A stretch of DNA of 64,000 nucleotides from Natronolimnohabitans sp. A-GB9. Its GTDB lineage: Archaea > Halobacteriota > Halobacteria > Halobacteriales > Natrialbaceae. Of this stretch, positions 54,381 through 63,053 are shown in pieces (position 1 is the first letter of the stretch; the number at the start of each line of letters is the position of its first letter). The notes under the pieces were generated by a model. The model saw only the letters and a list, made by a program, of their open reading frames with translations, searched no databases and was not told the origin of the DNA. The DNA lies in contig NZ_JAVDDV010000003.1 of NCBI RefSeq assembly GCF_030848565.1, forward strand, positions 62,001 to 126,000, in the 5' to 3' direction. The translations under genes were made by a program, and so were the position numbers.

Positions 54381-55181
54381 GTGTCCCCGCCTCCCGTTTC
54401 CGTCGCCGGTGCGGTGCTTGCGGCGTTGGCGTCTCCTCCAGCCAAGACGAGCCCCGCCGCACTCTCAGGCGTCGGTCCGATCCCCTCGCAGGCACTCGAT
54501 ATCGCGGTCGGCGTGACGGTCCTCGCCGTCGTTGTCGGTACCGTCGCCGTCGCGGGTGCCCCGAACGCGGTACGGTCGATCAGCGACGAGATAGCCGGAC
54601 GACCGGGTCGCTCGTTTGCGGCCGGCTTTCTCGGCTTCTTCGGCCTGCTCGTCGTCGTGGCGTCGCCACTGACCGCCGCGTCGCTACTCGAGTGGCCGGC
54701 GCTCACTTCGATTGCGGGCCCAGTCTCGATTCCGGGACTGCTCCTCTGGGCGGGACTGTTGCTCGTCGGGAGTTGTCTCGGTGCCGTCGCCGTCGGTGAT
54801 CGGCTCGCCCGTCGGATCGGCGGTGACTCGACACCGCTCGTTGCCGGCGTCGCGGTCGGTGCGATCGTTCTCGGCGGCAGCCAGCTCGTCCCAGTGCTTG
54901 GCGCGCTGGTTCCGATGGGACTTGCGACCGTCGCGATCGGTGCGATACTACGACGGCGCGTCGGCGTCGACGAGTGGCTCTTCGACGTCGACTCGAGTCA
55001 GCCGCCCGAACGCGAGCACTCGAGCGACGACGAATCACACCCCTCGGAACCGAACACCCCGACAGCGGACGAGCGACGAGACGCCACGGTCGGTCCCGCC
55101 GAGAGCGACTGGGAGTGGGGCCTCGACGAGACGACGTCTCGAGACGATGACGACGAGCGCGAGGCGGATCGACGACGGTGA
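54381..55181 (+). CDS. Hypothetical multi-span membrane protein with acidic tail
   Basis: 266 residues from GTG 54381. About five hydrophobic segments up to residue 195, rich in Gly, Ala and Val, then a ~70-residue acidic tail ending ADRRR with the Trp-rich motif SDWEWGLDE. Tail and helix arrangement resemble haloarchaeal membrane proteins associated with bactofilin-like scaffolds, but I cannot name the family. Start is not certain; there is no ATG nearby. Confidence 0.7.
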   Translation: MSPPPVSVAGAVLAALASPPAKTSPAALSGVGPIPSQALDIAVGVTVLAVVVGTVAVAGAPNAVRSISDEIAGRPGRSFAAGFLGFFGLLVVVASPLTAASLLEWPALTSIAGPVSIPGLLLWAGLLLVGSCLGAVAVGDRLARRIGGDSTPLVAGVAVGAIVLGGSQLVPVLGALVPMGLATVAIGAILRRRVGVDEWLFDVDSSQPPEREHSSDDESHPSEPNTPTADERRDATVGPAESDWEWGLDETTSRDDDDEREADRRR

Positions 55182-55218
55182 CGCAGTTTCGAAACCGGAC
55201 GATGCCGAGTCGTTCGCC

Positions 55219-55992
55219 TCAGGCGTACGTCAGGAAGTTCGTGAGGTAGACGGTCGCGTTGAACAGCCCGTGGATCACTGCGGGGACGACGAGGGTGTCG
55301 GAGAGTTCATACAGGACACCCAGGTACAGCCCCAGCGAGCCGACCGTCCCGAGGCTGACGAGCACGGCGCCGAACTCGTCGCCCATGTAGACGGGAAGGT
55401 GAACGACGGTAAAGACGACTGCCGCGAGGAGGATCGCCACGGTCGTCGGGAACGATTCGTCCAGACGCGACTGAATGACGCCCCGATAGAGCAGTTCTTC
55501 GCCGGGTCCGGTGAGAAAGATCGCGATCGGGATCCCGACCAAAAACAGCGCCGGATACTGGCGCCCCTCCTCGATGCTCGAGTGGGTTTCACCCTCGCCA
55601 CCTGTCCCGAACGGGTCGACGAGTTCGACGAGCGTCTGGTAGCCGGCGAGGACGACGAACGCACCGACCAGGCCGACGACGACCCACGCGAGGTCTCGGA
55701 TCGTCGGCCGTCGAACGCGGAGGAACTCGCAGACGAACGCCCGATCGAAGCCGTTCCGGCGGACGATCAGGTACGTCAGGGCGAGGCCACCGGCGCCGAC
55801 GACGTTGAACGCGACGGACGCACCGATCTGGGTGATCGACGCGGCGTCGTATCCCTGTGCGAGGAGGTGTATCTCGACCCCGAGCGTTGCGGCGAACCCG
55901 GTCAGCCAGCCGCCGACGGCGAGGACCAGACAGAGTCCGAGGGCACGAACGCGCGGGGGGATCGACGTCGCGACCGATCGTCTCGTGGACAC
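55219..55992 (-). CDS. CPBP family intramembrane metalloprotease
   Basis: 257 residues, about seven helices. The catalytic motif is GPGEELLYRGVIQSRL (EExxxR near residue 165), followed by VFTVVHLPVY with His and by VIHGLFNATVYL with His and Asn. Second CPBP protease in the window, unrelated in context to the one next to lonB. Substrate unknown. Co-directional with the EamA gene, 76 bases downstream. Confidence 0.88.
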   Translation of the reverse strand: MSTRRSVATSIPPRVRALGLCLVLAVGGWLTGFAATLGVEIHLLAQGYDAASITQIGASVAFNVVGAGGLALTYLIVRRNGFDRAFVCEFLRVRRPTIRDLAWVVVGLVGAFVVLAGYQTLVELVDPFGTGGEGETHSSIEEGRQYPALFLVGIPIAIFLTGPGEELLYRGVIQSRLDESFPTTVAILLAAVVFTVVHLPVYMGDEFGAVLVSLGTVGSLGLYLGVLYELSDTLVVPAVIHGLFNATVYLTNFLTYA

Positions 55993-56068
55993 ACGCGCTC
56001 GTAGTCGCCTGTGATAGAAATAGCTACTGACACGTCACGTCGGGTCGACTCGTGACGGCGAGGCCGAC

Positions 56069-56956
56069 TCACTCCCGCTCGAGAATGATAACGCCGGCCA
56101 GAATCGACACGCCCCCGACGACGGTCGCGGCGGTGACCGGCTCGGCAAACAGCGCGGCACCGAGGGCGACCGTGACCGGCGGCTCGGCGGTGCTGATGAT
56201 ACTCGCGCGGCTGGCACCGATGTACTGCAGTCCAGCGAAGAACGTCACGACCGGGACGGCGGTCGCGAAGACGGCGATACAGAGCAGGATCGTCCACGCC
56301 GACGGCGTCGTCGGCACCTCGAGCTGGCCGGTGGCGGTGCCGATGAGGACGTAGGAGACGCCAGCGGCGGGCAACACGTAGGCGGTCAGTACCATCGGGT
56401 CGACCGTCTCGAGCACCGCTCTCGAGCCGGTGATGTAGAAGGCGTACGCGAGTGCGGCGCCGAGAACGATGAGTACGCCGACGACCGATGCACCCGCCGG
56501 GTTCGCGCCGGTGACGAGGACGATCCCGCCGAAGGCAAGGAAGAGCGCGAGGAGCATGGTCCGGGTCACACGCTCGCCGATCGTGGCGACTGCGAGCACG
56601 ACGACGAAGGCCGGGTACGTATAGAGGACGATCGCGACCAGTCCAGCGGTCATGAACTCCAGTCCGAGGAAGTAGAGGCCGCTCTGGGCCGTGTAGCCGA
56701 ACGCGCCGAGCGCGATCGCCCCAGCCAGGGGCCGCCCCCGAAGGATCGTCGCCTGGCCCCGGTACGCGAGAAAGCCCCAGATGAGGACCGCGGCGAGCAG
56801 AAAACGAAAGACGAGCACCGTCGGAATCGAGAGGTCGGCCCGCTGAGCGTAGACCCCGAAGATACCGAGCGTTCCGAACCCCACCGCGGAGGCGAGCACG
56901 AGCGCGATACCGACGTGGTCGTCAGTCAGCGACGGACGAGTGAGAGAACCACTCAT
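56069..56956 (-). CDS. EamA/DMT-family transporter
   Basis: 295 residues with ten helices in two five-helix repeats: the first starts about residue 14 (GIALVLASAVGFGTLGIFGVY), the second about 155 (VGVLIVLGAALAYAFYITG). Likely exports or imports a small metabolite; DMT members vary widely. A 17-base palindrome (56975-56991) overlaps the expected transcription start, so the gene is probably under a local repressor. Confidence 0.9.
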   Translation of the reverse strand: MSGSLTRPSLTDDHVGIALVLASAVGFGTLGIFGVYAQRADLSIPTVLVFRFLLAAVLIWGFLAYRGQATILRGRPLAGAIALGAFGYTAQSGLYFLGLEFMTAGLVAIVLYTYPAFVVVLAVATIGERVTRTMLLALFLAFGGIVLVTGANPAGASVVGVLIVLGAALAYAFYITGSRAVLETVDPMVLTAYVLPAAGVSYVLIGTATGQLEVPTTPSAWTILLCIAVFATAVPVVTFFAGLQYIGASRASIISTAEPPVTVALGAALFAEPVTAATVVGGVSILAGVIILERE

Positions 56957-56974
56957 AGCGCAGGTAGTATGTCT

Positions 56975-56991
56975 GCAGTACCGGGTACTGC
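56975..56991. promoter_or_regulatory. Palindrome on the EamA transporter promoter
   Basis: GCAGTACC, one base, GGTACTGC: perfect arms lying 19-35 bases before the EamA start codon, where a bound repressor would cover the transcription start. Confidence 0.45.
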
Positions 56992-57064
56992 GTTACAAAC
57001 ACTCCGAAACAGGCCCGTCTCGTTGGCTGAGGTGACTCGAGGACAGGTGCCCGCTCGAGGTCAC

Positions 57065-57104
57065 CGAACATCTCGCGGAAGTCCTGAAGCGTGACATCTT
57101 TTCT
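57065..57104 (-). pseudogene. Fragment of the 3' part of purB
   Basis: Translates on the minus strand as KDVTLQDFREMFGDL, matching KDVTLEDFREMFDEL of the intact PurB near its C-terminus; 34 of 40 bases agree with 58924-58963. Similarity stops on both sides. It marks the far edge of an AT-rich insert next to purB. Confidence 0.65.
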
Positions 57105-57267
57105 ACAACGGACTGCCTGACGAGTTGCGGCCGTTCGCTCGAGACGTATACAGCGTGATTAGGCAGCGGAGTCCCGGTAGAAACAGTATGCAGTAACAGT
57201 TGCCGAGAAGAGGGATGCTGCGTTCGCAACCGAGCAGAAGATTGACACCGGTCGTCCGTAGACGGCC

Positions 57268-57648
57268 TCAATCTTCCCGTTCGAGGAATAGTGCGACCGC
57301 TTCCGAATCGCGGGTCACGTACGTGCCACGCACATACTCATCATCACCCTCGTACACCGGGAGCGATTCTAACCGGTCTTCTACGAGGTCGCGTTCGTCG
57401 CTGGCGATTCGCCGATTGCTCCGTTGACTCGAGTCAAGGGCGTCGTCAACGAGCATCTGTACCGCGTCGATGTCGTCCAGTTTTGGATCGTCTGCACTCG
57501 TCGTTTCGGCGCCGTTCGGCGAGGAGTCGTACGGTATTCCCACGAGGTACCAATCTTCATCATCGTCATTGCCCGAACTTAGACTCGTACATCCTGCTGC
57601 CAGTACCAGACCGAGGCCGACGATTGTAGTCCTTCGATGGTGGCTCAT
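57268..57648 (-). CDS. Small lipoprotein of unknown function
   Basis: 126 residues. The signal sequence ends in a lipobox, LVLAAGC with Cys20, so it is probably lipid-anchored outside the membrane. The mature part is acidic (WYLVGIPYDSSPNGAET, DDIDAVQMLVDDAL, GDDEYVRGTYVTRDSEAVA) and has no recognised domain. Its ATG overlaps the stop of the upstream Tat-type gene by 4 bases, so the two are coupled. It lies inside the AT-richer insert between the purB fragment and purB. Confidence 0.7.
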   Translation of the reverse strand: MSHHRRTTIVGLGLVLAAGCTSLSSGNDDDEDWYLVGIPYDSSPNGAETTSADDPKLDDIDAVQMLVDDALDSSQRSNRRIASDERDLVEDRLESLPVYEGDDEYVRGTYVTRDSEAVALFLERED

Positions 57649-58154
57649 GAAAGAACGTTCTTTACTGATCTAGCGTTTGCCGGAACGTCACCAGTAATTT
57701 CGGTTGGGAGTCGACCTTCAACTTCAGTGAGACTCAGATCCGCTCCATTATCTTCCTGCTCACTTTGTATTTGAGTTACTTTAATTACCTTCTCCGAATG
57801 GTGACCGTTCGTTCGGCTTGTAACACCGACGCTGTATGAGTCAGAATCATCGAATTCGCCTACACGGTTCGAAATTTTACCAGCCGCACTATACGATGAT
57901 TCAACTCGGACATACTTGTCACGAGGGATAGTATAGTATTCTGGTTCATAAGAGGGTTCGTTACCATTTTTGCCTTCGATTCGCTTGTATCCGGACAAAC
58001 GTGGTACTTCGTTTTCGGGATCGTCTGTTAAGGCTTCCAATCTTTCCGAAGTTAACCCAGCAGCGGCAGTCGTCGAAACTCCAAGTCCGACTAGAGCCTC
58101 AATAAACCGTCGACGTCCCATTCGCGCTAGATCAGAAGTTGATTTGCGCACCAT
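57645..58154 (-). CDS. Exported protein with Tat-like signal, unknown
   Basis: 169 residues. The N-terminus has RRRFIEALVGLGVSTTAAAG, a twin-arginine signal with residues 14-16 as Arg. The rest is hydrophilic with many Ser, Glu and Asn (YYTIPRDKYVRVESSYSAAG, SVGVTSRTNGHHSEKVIKV). Codon use is clearly AT-richer than the flanking core genes, which points to recent acquisition. Starts at 58181 or at the Met just before RRR are alternatives. Operon with the lipoprotein gene downstream. Confidence 0.65.
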   Translation of the reverse strand: MVRKSTSDLARMGRRRFIEALVGLGVSTTAAAGLTSERLEALTDDPENEVPRLSGYKRIEGKNGNEPSYEPEYYTIPRDKYVRVESSYSAAGKISNRVGEFDDSDSYSVGVTSRTNGHHSEKVIKVTQIQSEQEDNGADLSLTEVEGRLPTEITGDVPANARSVKNVLS

Positions 58155-58825
58155 TAGCTCTCCCTCTGTATAACCGGCCAATCGGTTGCTACAAGGGAAA
58201 TTCTATCTATCTTTTCATTTGAAGATTCAAATACCGTCTTGTATATTGCATTTAATAATTAAGTGCTTAGATAATAAGTGTTTCCATCAATAGTTCATAT
58301 CAGTTGGCAAGCGAGTGGCGTTTCCAGTGTATCTCCAGAAAAGGCGCGATTCCGACCCGAACGGGCCGAATCTTTCGGCCAATTTCTTATCAGAAGATTA
58401 AAAAGATACTCAAAGACTAGTTTTCCCAGACCCATGAAGACGGAAGGGTCGAGGTTCATTCGATGGTTTGGGAGGGTTAGAGCGACGGCCGTCTCATACG
58501 AATCGTTGTAACGTTTTACCGGTGATCGCTGCTCCGTCCGAGCGATCACCGGTAAAGAATATAACGGACCGTATCAATACTCCTAAAATATGCTTCGGAA
58601 ACTGGCCGGTTTAGACACGTGGAACCTGATGCAGTCGTTTACGGGAGCAGTCTCCGGTATTGAAAGTTGAACGACGGTAGTACAAGATAAGAAATAAAAA
58701 TATCATCCCCTACAAGGAAGGACAGGATTGTGCGATTTCCTGAAAAAGATACTCGATCATAGCTGTCGATTGACGACCTGAATCAAACCATACTGATTAG
58801 ATGAGGTCACTCCAAGGCCGGACTA
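58155..58825. other. AT-rich non-coding stretch between the Tat-type gene and purB
   Basis: 671 bases with low G+C. It holds a perfect 16-bp stem hairpin (58515-58556) and two short overlapping frames (58278-58511 and 58295-58549) that lack starts, composition or motifs I would trust. No gene called. Confidence 0.5.
58515..58556. repeat. Perfect 16-bp stem hairpin
   Basis: TTTACCGGTGATCGCT and AGCGATCACCGGTAAA flank a 10-base loop. Such a long perfect stem in an AT-rich insert may be a terminator, an element end or a regulatory structure. Confidence 0.6.
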
Positions 58826-60208
58826 TTATTGATTATCAACCAGTTCGCTCGCGACGCCGGTGTAACCCGTCGGCGTCAGCGCGTGGAGTTCTTCGCGGAC
58901 GTCCTCGTCGACATCCAGTTCGTCGAACATCTCCCGGAAGTCCTCGAGCGTGACGTCTTTCCCACGGGTGACGGCCTTGACCCGCTCGTAGGCGTCTGCC
59001 TGGCCTTCGCGACGGAGGATCGTCTGGACGGCTTCGCCGATGATCTCGGGCGTCGACTCGAGGTCCTCGCGCATCACTTGCTCGGTAGGGACGACCTTCT
59101 CGAGGCCCGCCTGCGTCTTGCCGTAGCCGATCAGACAGTGAGCGAACGCAGCGCCGATATTGCGCTTGACGGTCGAATCCGAGAGGTCCCGCTGGAGCCG
59201 CGAGGTGGTGACGTAGTCGGCGAGGAAGGTCAGATCGGAGTTGGCCTTCGAGAGGTTCCCCTCGCTGTTCTCGAAGTCGATCGGGTTGACCTTGTGGGGC
59301 ATCGTCGACGACCCCGTCTCGCCCTCGACGGCCTCCTGGCCGAGGTAGCGGTCGGAGACGTAGAGCCACATATCGAGATCCAGATCGAGGAGCACGTCGT
59401 TCGCGCCGCGGAACGCGTCGAAGACGGCCGCAAGATCGTCACACGGGTTTACCTGTGTCGTCAGCGACTCGAACTCGAGTCCCAGTTCCGTTACGAACGC
59501 TTCGGCGACGGCCGACCAGTCGACCTCGGGATACGCCGCGTCGTGGGCGGCGTAGGTGCCGGAGGCGCCACCGAGCTTGCCGCTGAGTTCGTCGGTCGCC
59601 TGGCGGATCCGGCCCGTCGCGCGGCCGAGCCGGGAGGCGTAAACGGCCATCTCCTTGCCGAAGGTAGTCGGCGTCGCGGGCTGACCGTGGGTGCGAGCGA
59701 GCATCGGCAGGTCGCGGTACTCGCGGGCCATCTCGGCGAGTGCATCTCGGACGTCGTACAGCTTCGGCAAGAGTACCTCGTCGACGGCGTCCCGGACGAG
59801 CAGCCGGTGGGCGAGGTTGTTCACGTCCTCGCTGGTCAGCCCAAAGTGAATCCACGGCGAGGCGTCGCTGTCCTCGGGGAGGTTGTACCGGATGAAGTAC
59901 TCGACGGCCTTGACGTCGTGGTTCGTCGCCTCGAAGCCGGCATGACCTTCGGTCTCGAGTTTCTTGATCAGGCGGGCGTCTTCCTCGGCGAAGTGCTGGT
60001 AGAGTCCCCGGAGCCGGTCGCGCTCGTCGGCGTCGATCTCGAGTGGCGTCGCTTCTAGCTCCGCGAGTGCGAGTAAGTACTCGACCTCGACGCGGATCCG
60101 GGCTCGCATGAGCGCGGCCTCGCTCGCGTAGGGTGACAGCGGTGCGGTCCGGCTACTGTACCGACCGTCAAGGGGCGAGACGGCGTACAGGGCGTCGGTA
60201 TCGGTCAT
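58826..60208 (-). CDS. purB: Adenylosuccinate lyase
   Basis: 460 residues. Acts twice in purine synthesis, releasing fumarate from SAICAR and from adenylosuccinate. The fumarase-superfamily signature GSSTMPHKVNP is present, with the catalytic His in ARTHGQPATPTTFG and LTSEDVNN. Opening MTDTDALYAVSPLDGRYSSR is typical. It is divergent from the formyltransferase fusion gene. Its 3' end was the source of the fragment at 57065. Confidence 0.96.
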   Translation of the reverse strand: MTDTDALYAVSPLDGRYSSRTAPLSPYASEAALMRARIRVEVEYLLALAELEATPLEIDADERDRLRGLYQHFAEEDARLIKKLETEGHAGFEATNHDVKAVEYFIRYNLPEDSDASPWIHFGLTSEDVNNLAHRLLVRDAVDEVLLPKLYDVRDALAEMAREYRDLPMLARTHGQPATPTTFGKEMAVYASRLGRATGRIRQATDELSGKLGGASGTYAAHDAAYPEVDWSAVAEAFVTELGLEFESLTTQVNPCDDLAAVFDAFRGANDVLLDLDLDMWLYVSDRYLGQEAVEGETGSSTMPHKVNPIDFENSEGNLSKANSDLTFLADYVTTSRLQRDLSDSTVKRNIGAAFAHCLIGYGKTQAGLEKVVPTEQVMREDLESTPEIIGEAVQTILRREGQADAYERVKAVTRGKDVTLEDFREMFDELDVDEDVREELHALTPTGYTGVASELVDNQ

Positions 60209-60302
60209 CGTGCGACAGTTCCTCGCCCGGTGCAAAAGCGTATCGAAGTCGGCGCCGCTCGAGGCCACGAGTATGCATATCTCGAGATTGGCGGACGGAA
60301 AT

Positions 60303-60341
60303 ACTGCCGTTGTAATGCATGGTCGTGTATATAACGGCAGT
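60303..60341. promoter_or_regulatory. Inverted repeat between purB and the purN-purH fusion
   Basis: ACTGCCGTT (60303-60311) and AACGGCAGT (60333-60341) are perfect 9-base arms around a 21-base centre holding ATGCAT and TATAT. It lies in the shared promoter of two purine genes, close to the TATA-like sequence of the rightward one. Purine-responsive control is inferred. Confidence 0.5.
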
Positions 60342-60384
60342 CGAGACCGCAACGGCTTTGCCCCTCGCGAGCGGGAGTCCGACC

Positions 60385-62022
60385 ATGACGCGAATCGCCG
60401 GGATGGCCGGCAACCGAGGGCGCAACCTGTTGAACATCGCCGATCGACGGCCGGGCGGAGCGGAACTCGCCGTCGTGCTCACGAACGACGAGGACGCGCC
60501 GGTCCTCGAAGCTGCGACGGAGCGAGGGATCCCGACCGAAGTCGTCCCGATCGAGGACGACATGGATCGCCAGTCCCACGAGGAAGCCGTCCTCGAGGCG
60601 CTTGCCGACTACGAGTTCGATCTGGTCTGTCTGGACGGCTACATGCGTATCCTCTCGGATACGTTCCTGGACGAGGCGCCGACGACCCTGAACGTCCACC
60701 CCGCGCTCTTGCCCGCGTTCCCCGGGATGGACGCCTGGGGCGACGCGCTCGAGGCCGACGTCTCGGTCACTGGCTGTACAGTCCACGTCGTCACCGACGC
60801 GACCGACGAGGACGGCGACGTGATCGAAGCGGAGATCGACGCCGGCCCGATCGTCACCCAGGAGCCGATTCCGGTCTACGAGGGCGACGACGAGGACAGT
60901 CTCAAGGAACGGGTCCTCTACGAGGGCGAGTTCCGTGCGTACCCGCGTGCCGTGAAGTGGTTCGCCGAGGGTGCCGTCGACGTGGATACGGAAGCGGGCG
61001 AGGTAACCGTCGATGCAGACGTCGCAACGACCGAGGAGGGCGATCACGACGGGCTTTCGAACCGCCGACTCGTCTCGAGCGACCGCGTCGACACCCTCCG
61101 GTACGGCGAGAACCCCCACCAGGACGCCGCGGTGTACGCAGACTACACTGCAGACGAAGCGAGCGTCGTCCACGCCGAGCAGTTGAACGAAGGTGCGAAA
61201 GGGCTCAGCTACAACAACTACAACGACGCCGACGGCGCCCTGAACCTGATCAAGGAGTTCGACGAGCCCGCCGCCGCGGTGATCAAACACACCAATCCCG
61301 CAGGCTGTGCGACGGCCGATTCCCTCGCCGACGCCTACGAGAAGGCCCTCTCGACGGACCCGATGAGTGCCTTCGGCGGCATCGTCGCGCTGAACCGCGA
61401 GTGCGACGCCGAAACGGCCGAGGAAATCATCGACTCCTTCAAGGAAGTCGTCGTCGCACCCGGCTACACCGACGACGCCCTCGAGGTGCTCTTCGAGAAG
61501 GAGAACCTGCGCGTGCTCGACGTCGGGGAGTTAGGCGAGCGCACCGAGCGCTTCACCGAGAAACCGCTCGTCGGCGGCCGACTCGTCCAGGAACGCGACT
61601 TACAGTCGATCACCGTCGACGACCTCGAGGTCGTCACCGAACGCGAACCGACCGACGAGGAACTCGAGTCGATGGTCTTCGCCTGGCAGACGCTCAAGCA
61701 CGTGAAATCCAACGGCATTCTCTTTGCCGACGGCACCGAGACGGTCGGCATCGGGATGGGACAGGTCTCCCGCGTCGACGCAGTCCGACTGGCGGCGATG
61801 AAAGCCGACGAACACGCGGAAGGCAAAGACGCCGAGGGCGCGGTGATGGCCTCGGACGCCTTCTTCCCGTTCCCGGACGGCATCGAGGAGGCCGCCGACG
61901 CGGGCATCGAGGCGGTCGTCCAGCCCGGTGGCTCGGTCAACGACGACGACGTTATCGAGGCCGCAGACGAACACGGCATGGCGATGGCGTTTACGGGCCA
62001 GCGTAGTTTTAGACACGACTGA
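60385..62022 (+). CDS. PurN-PurH fusion: GAR formyltransferase plus AICAR formyltransferase
   Basis: 545 residues in two parts. Residues 1-~195 are a PurN-type glycinamide ribonucleotide formyltransferase (LNVHPALLPAFPGMDAW; DEDGDVIEAEIDAGPIV). Residues ~230-545 are the AICAR formyltransferase half of PurH (RYGENPHQDAAVYADY; KGLSYNNYNDADGA; IKHTNPAGCA; SAFGGIVALNRE; DAFFPFPDGIEEA; QPGGSVNDDDVI). The IMP cyclohydrolase domain of PurH is absent, so that step must be done elsewhere, as by archaeal PurO. Both reactions use 10-formyl-THF, which the fhs product supplies. ATG 60385 gives MTRIAGMAGNRGRNLL. Confidence 0.93.
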   Translation: MTRIAGMAGNRGRNLLNIADRRPGGAELAVVLTNDEDAPVLEAATERGIPTEVVPIEDDMDRQSHEEAVLEALADYEFDLVCLDGYMRILSDTFLDEAPTTLNVHPALLPAFPGMDAWGDALEADVSVTGCTVHVVTDATDEDGDVIEAEIDAGPIVTQEPIPVYEGDDEDSLKERVLYEGEFRAYPRAVKWFAEGAVDVDTEAGEVTVDADVATTEEGDHDGLSNRRLVSSDRVDTLRYGENPHQDAAVYADYTADEASVVHAEQLNEGAKGLSYNNYNDADGALNLIKEFDEPAAAVIKHTNPAGCATADSLADAYEKALSTDPMSAFGGIVALNRECDAETAEEIIDSFKEVVVAPGYTDDALEVLFEKENLRVLDVGELGERTERFTEKPLVGGRLVQERDLQSITVDDLEVVTEREPTDEELESMVFAWQTLKHVKSNGILFADGTETVGIGMGQVSRVDAVRLAAMKADEHAEGKDAEGAVMASDAFFPFPDGIEEAADAGIEAVVQPGGSVNDDDVIEAADEHGMAMAFTGQRSFRHD

Positions 62023-62040
62023 GCAGCGCGAAGAGTGTCT

Positions 62041-62070
62041 AAAGCTCGAAAGACGAGCGGAGCGAGCTTT
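62041..62070. terminator. Bidirectional hairpin between convergent genes
   Basis: AAAGCTCG and CGAGCTTT, perfect 8-base arms around 14 bases, lie 18 bases after the purN-purH stop and before the convergent cysK stop. The T-rich arm end fits a terminator. Confidence 0.5.
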
Positions 62071-62111
62071 CGTTGCTTCCGGCACGAGTAGGGCCAAACG
62101 GCTCTCGCGCC

Positions 62112-63053
62112 TTACTCGAGGTCGAACAGATCCGTCGAGAGGTATCGCTCACCGGTGTCAGGGAGGACGACGACGGTCGTCTCCTCGGGGTGTTCGCTCG
62201 CGTAGTCGGCGGCGGCCGCGAGCGCGGCCCCGGAGGAGATCCCGACGAGCAGCCCTTCGGTCCGCCCCAGTTTCCGGCTCGCTTCCTTGGCACTCGAGGC
62301 GTCGACGCCACGAACCTCGTCGATCAGGTCGGTCCGGAGCACGTCGGGGACGAACCCGGGACCGATCCCCTGGATGTCGTGGCCGTCGGAACACTGCTCG
62401 GAGAGCGTCGGAGAGTCGGCGGGTTCGACGGCGATCGCGGTAAACGACTCCTTGCCCTGCCGTTCTTTCACGTACTCGCTGATGCCGGTGATCGTCCCGC
62501 CGGTACCGACGCCCGCAACGAGCGCGTCGACGGCCCCTTCGGTCGCACGCCAGATCTCCGGCCCAGTAGTCTTGCGGTGGGCGGCGGGGTTTGCCTCGTT
62601 CTCGAACTGTCTCGCAAGCACTGCGTTCTCGCGTTCGGCCGCGATCGCCGCTGCACGCTGGTTTGCACCCGTCATCCCGTCTTCGGCCGGCGTGAGCTCG
62701 AGTTCCGCACCGAGTGCCCGCAACAGGCTTCGACGCTCCTCGGACATCGACTCGGGCATCGTCAGGACGCAGTCGTACCCGCGGGATGCGCTGACTGACG
62801 CCAGGCCGATTCCCGTGTTACCGCTGGTCGCCTCGACGACGGTCCCACCCGGCTCGAGCGAACCCGCCCGCTCGGCGGCGTCGATCATCTCGCGAGCGAT
62901 GCGATCTTTGACGGAGTAGGGATTCCCCGCTTCGACCTTGCCGTATAGGTTGTCGGCGAACGCGTCCAGTCGCAACAACGGCGTCTCGCCGATCAGTTCG
63001 TCGACAGTTTCTACGACGGTCACCGCCGGCTTGCTCTCGTCGGTGTTCGTCAT
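62112..63053 (-). CDS. cysK: Cysteine synthase
   Basis: 313 residues. PLP fold II enzyme making cysteine from O-acetylserine (or a related ester) and sulfide. The PLP lysine is in NPYSVKDRIA, followed by EATSGNTGIGLA, GVGTGGTITG and GLLVGISSGAALAAA. Standard length. A TTTACTG box about 30 bases upstream supports ATG 63053. CysM-type substrate preference cannot be excluded. Confidence 0.92.
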   Translation of the reverse strand: MTNTDESKPAVTVVETVDELIGETPLLRLDAFADNLYGKVEAGNPYSVKDRIAREMIDAAERAGSLEPGGTVVEATSGNTGIGLASVSASRGYDCVLTMPESMSEERRSLLRALGAELELTPAEDGMTGANQRAAAIAAERENAVLARQFENEANPAAHRKTTGPEIWRATEGAVDALVAGVGTGGTITGISEYVKERQGKESFTAIAVEPADSPTLSEQCSDGHDIQGIGPGFVPDVLRTDLIDEVRGVDASSAKEASRKLGRTEGLLVGISSGAALAAAADYASEHPEETTVVVLPDTGERYLSTDLFDLE

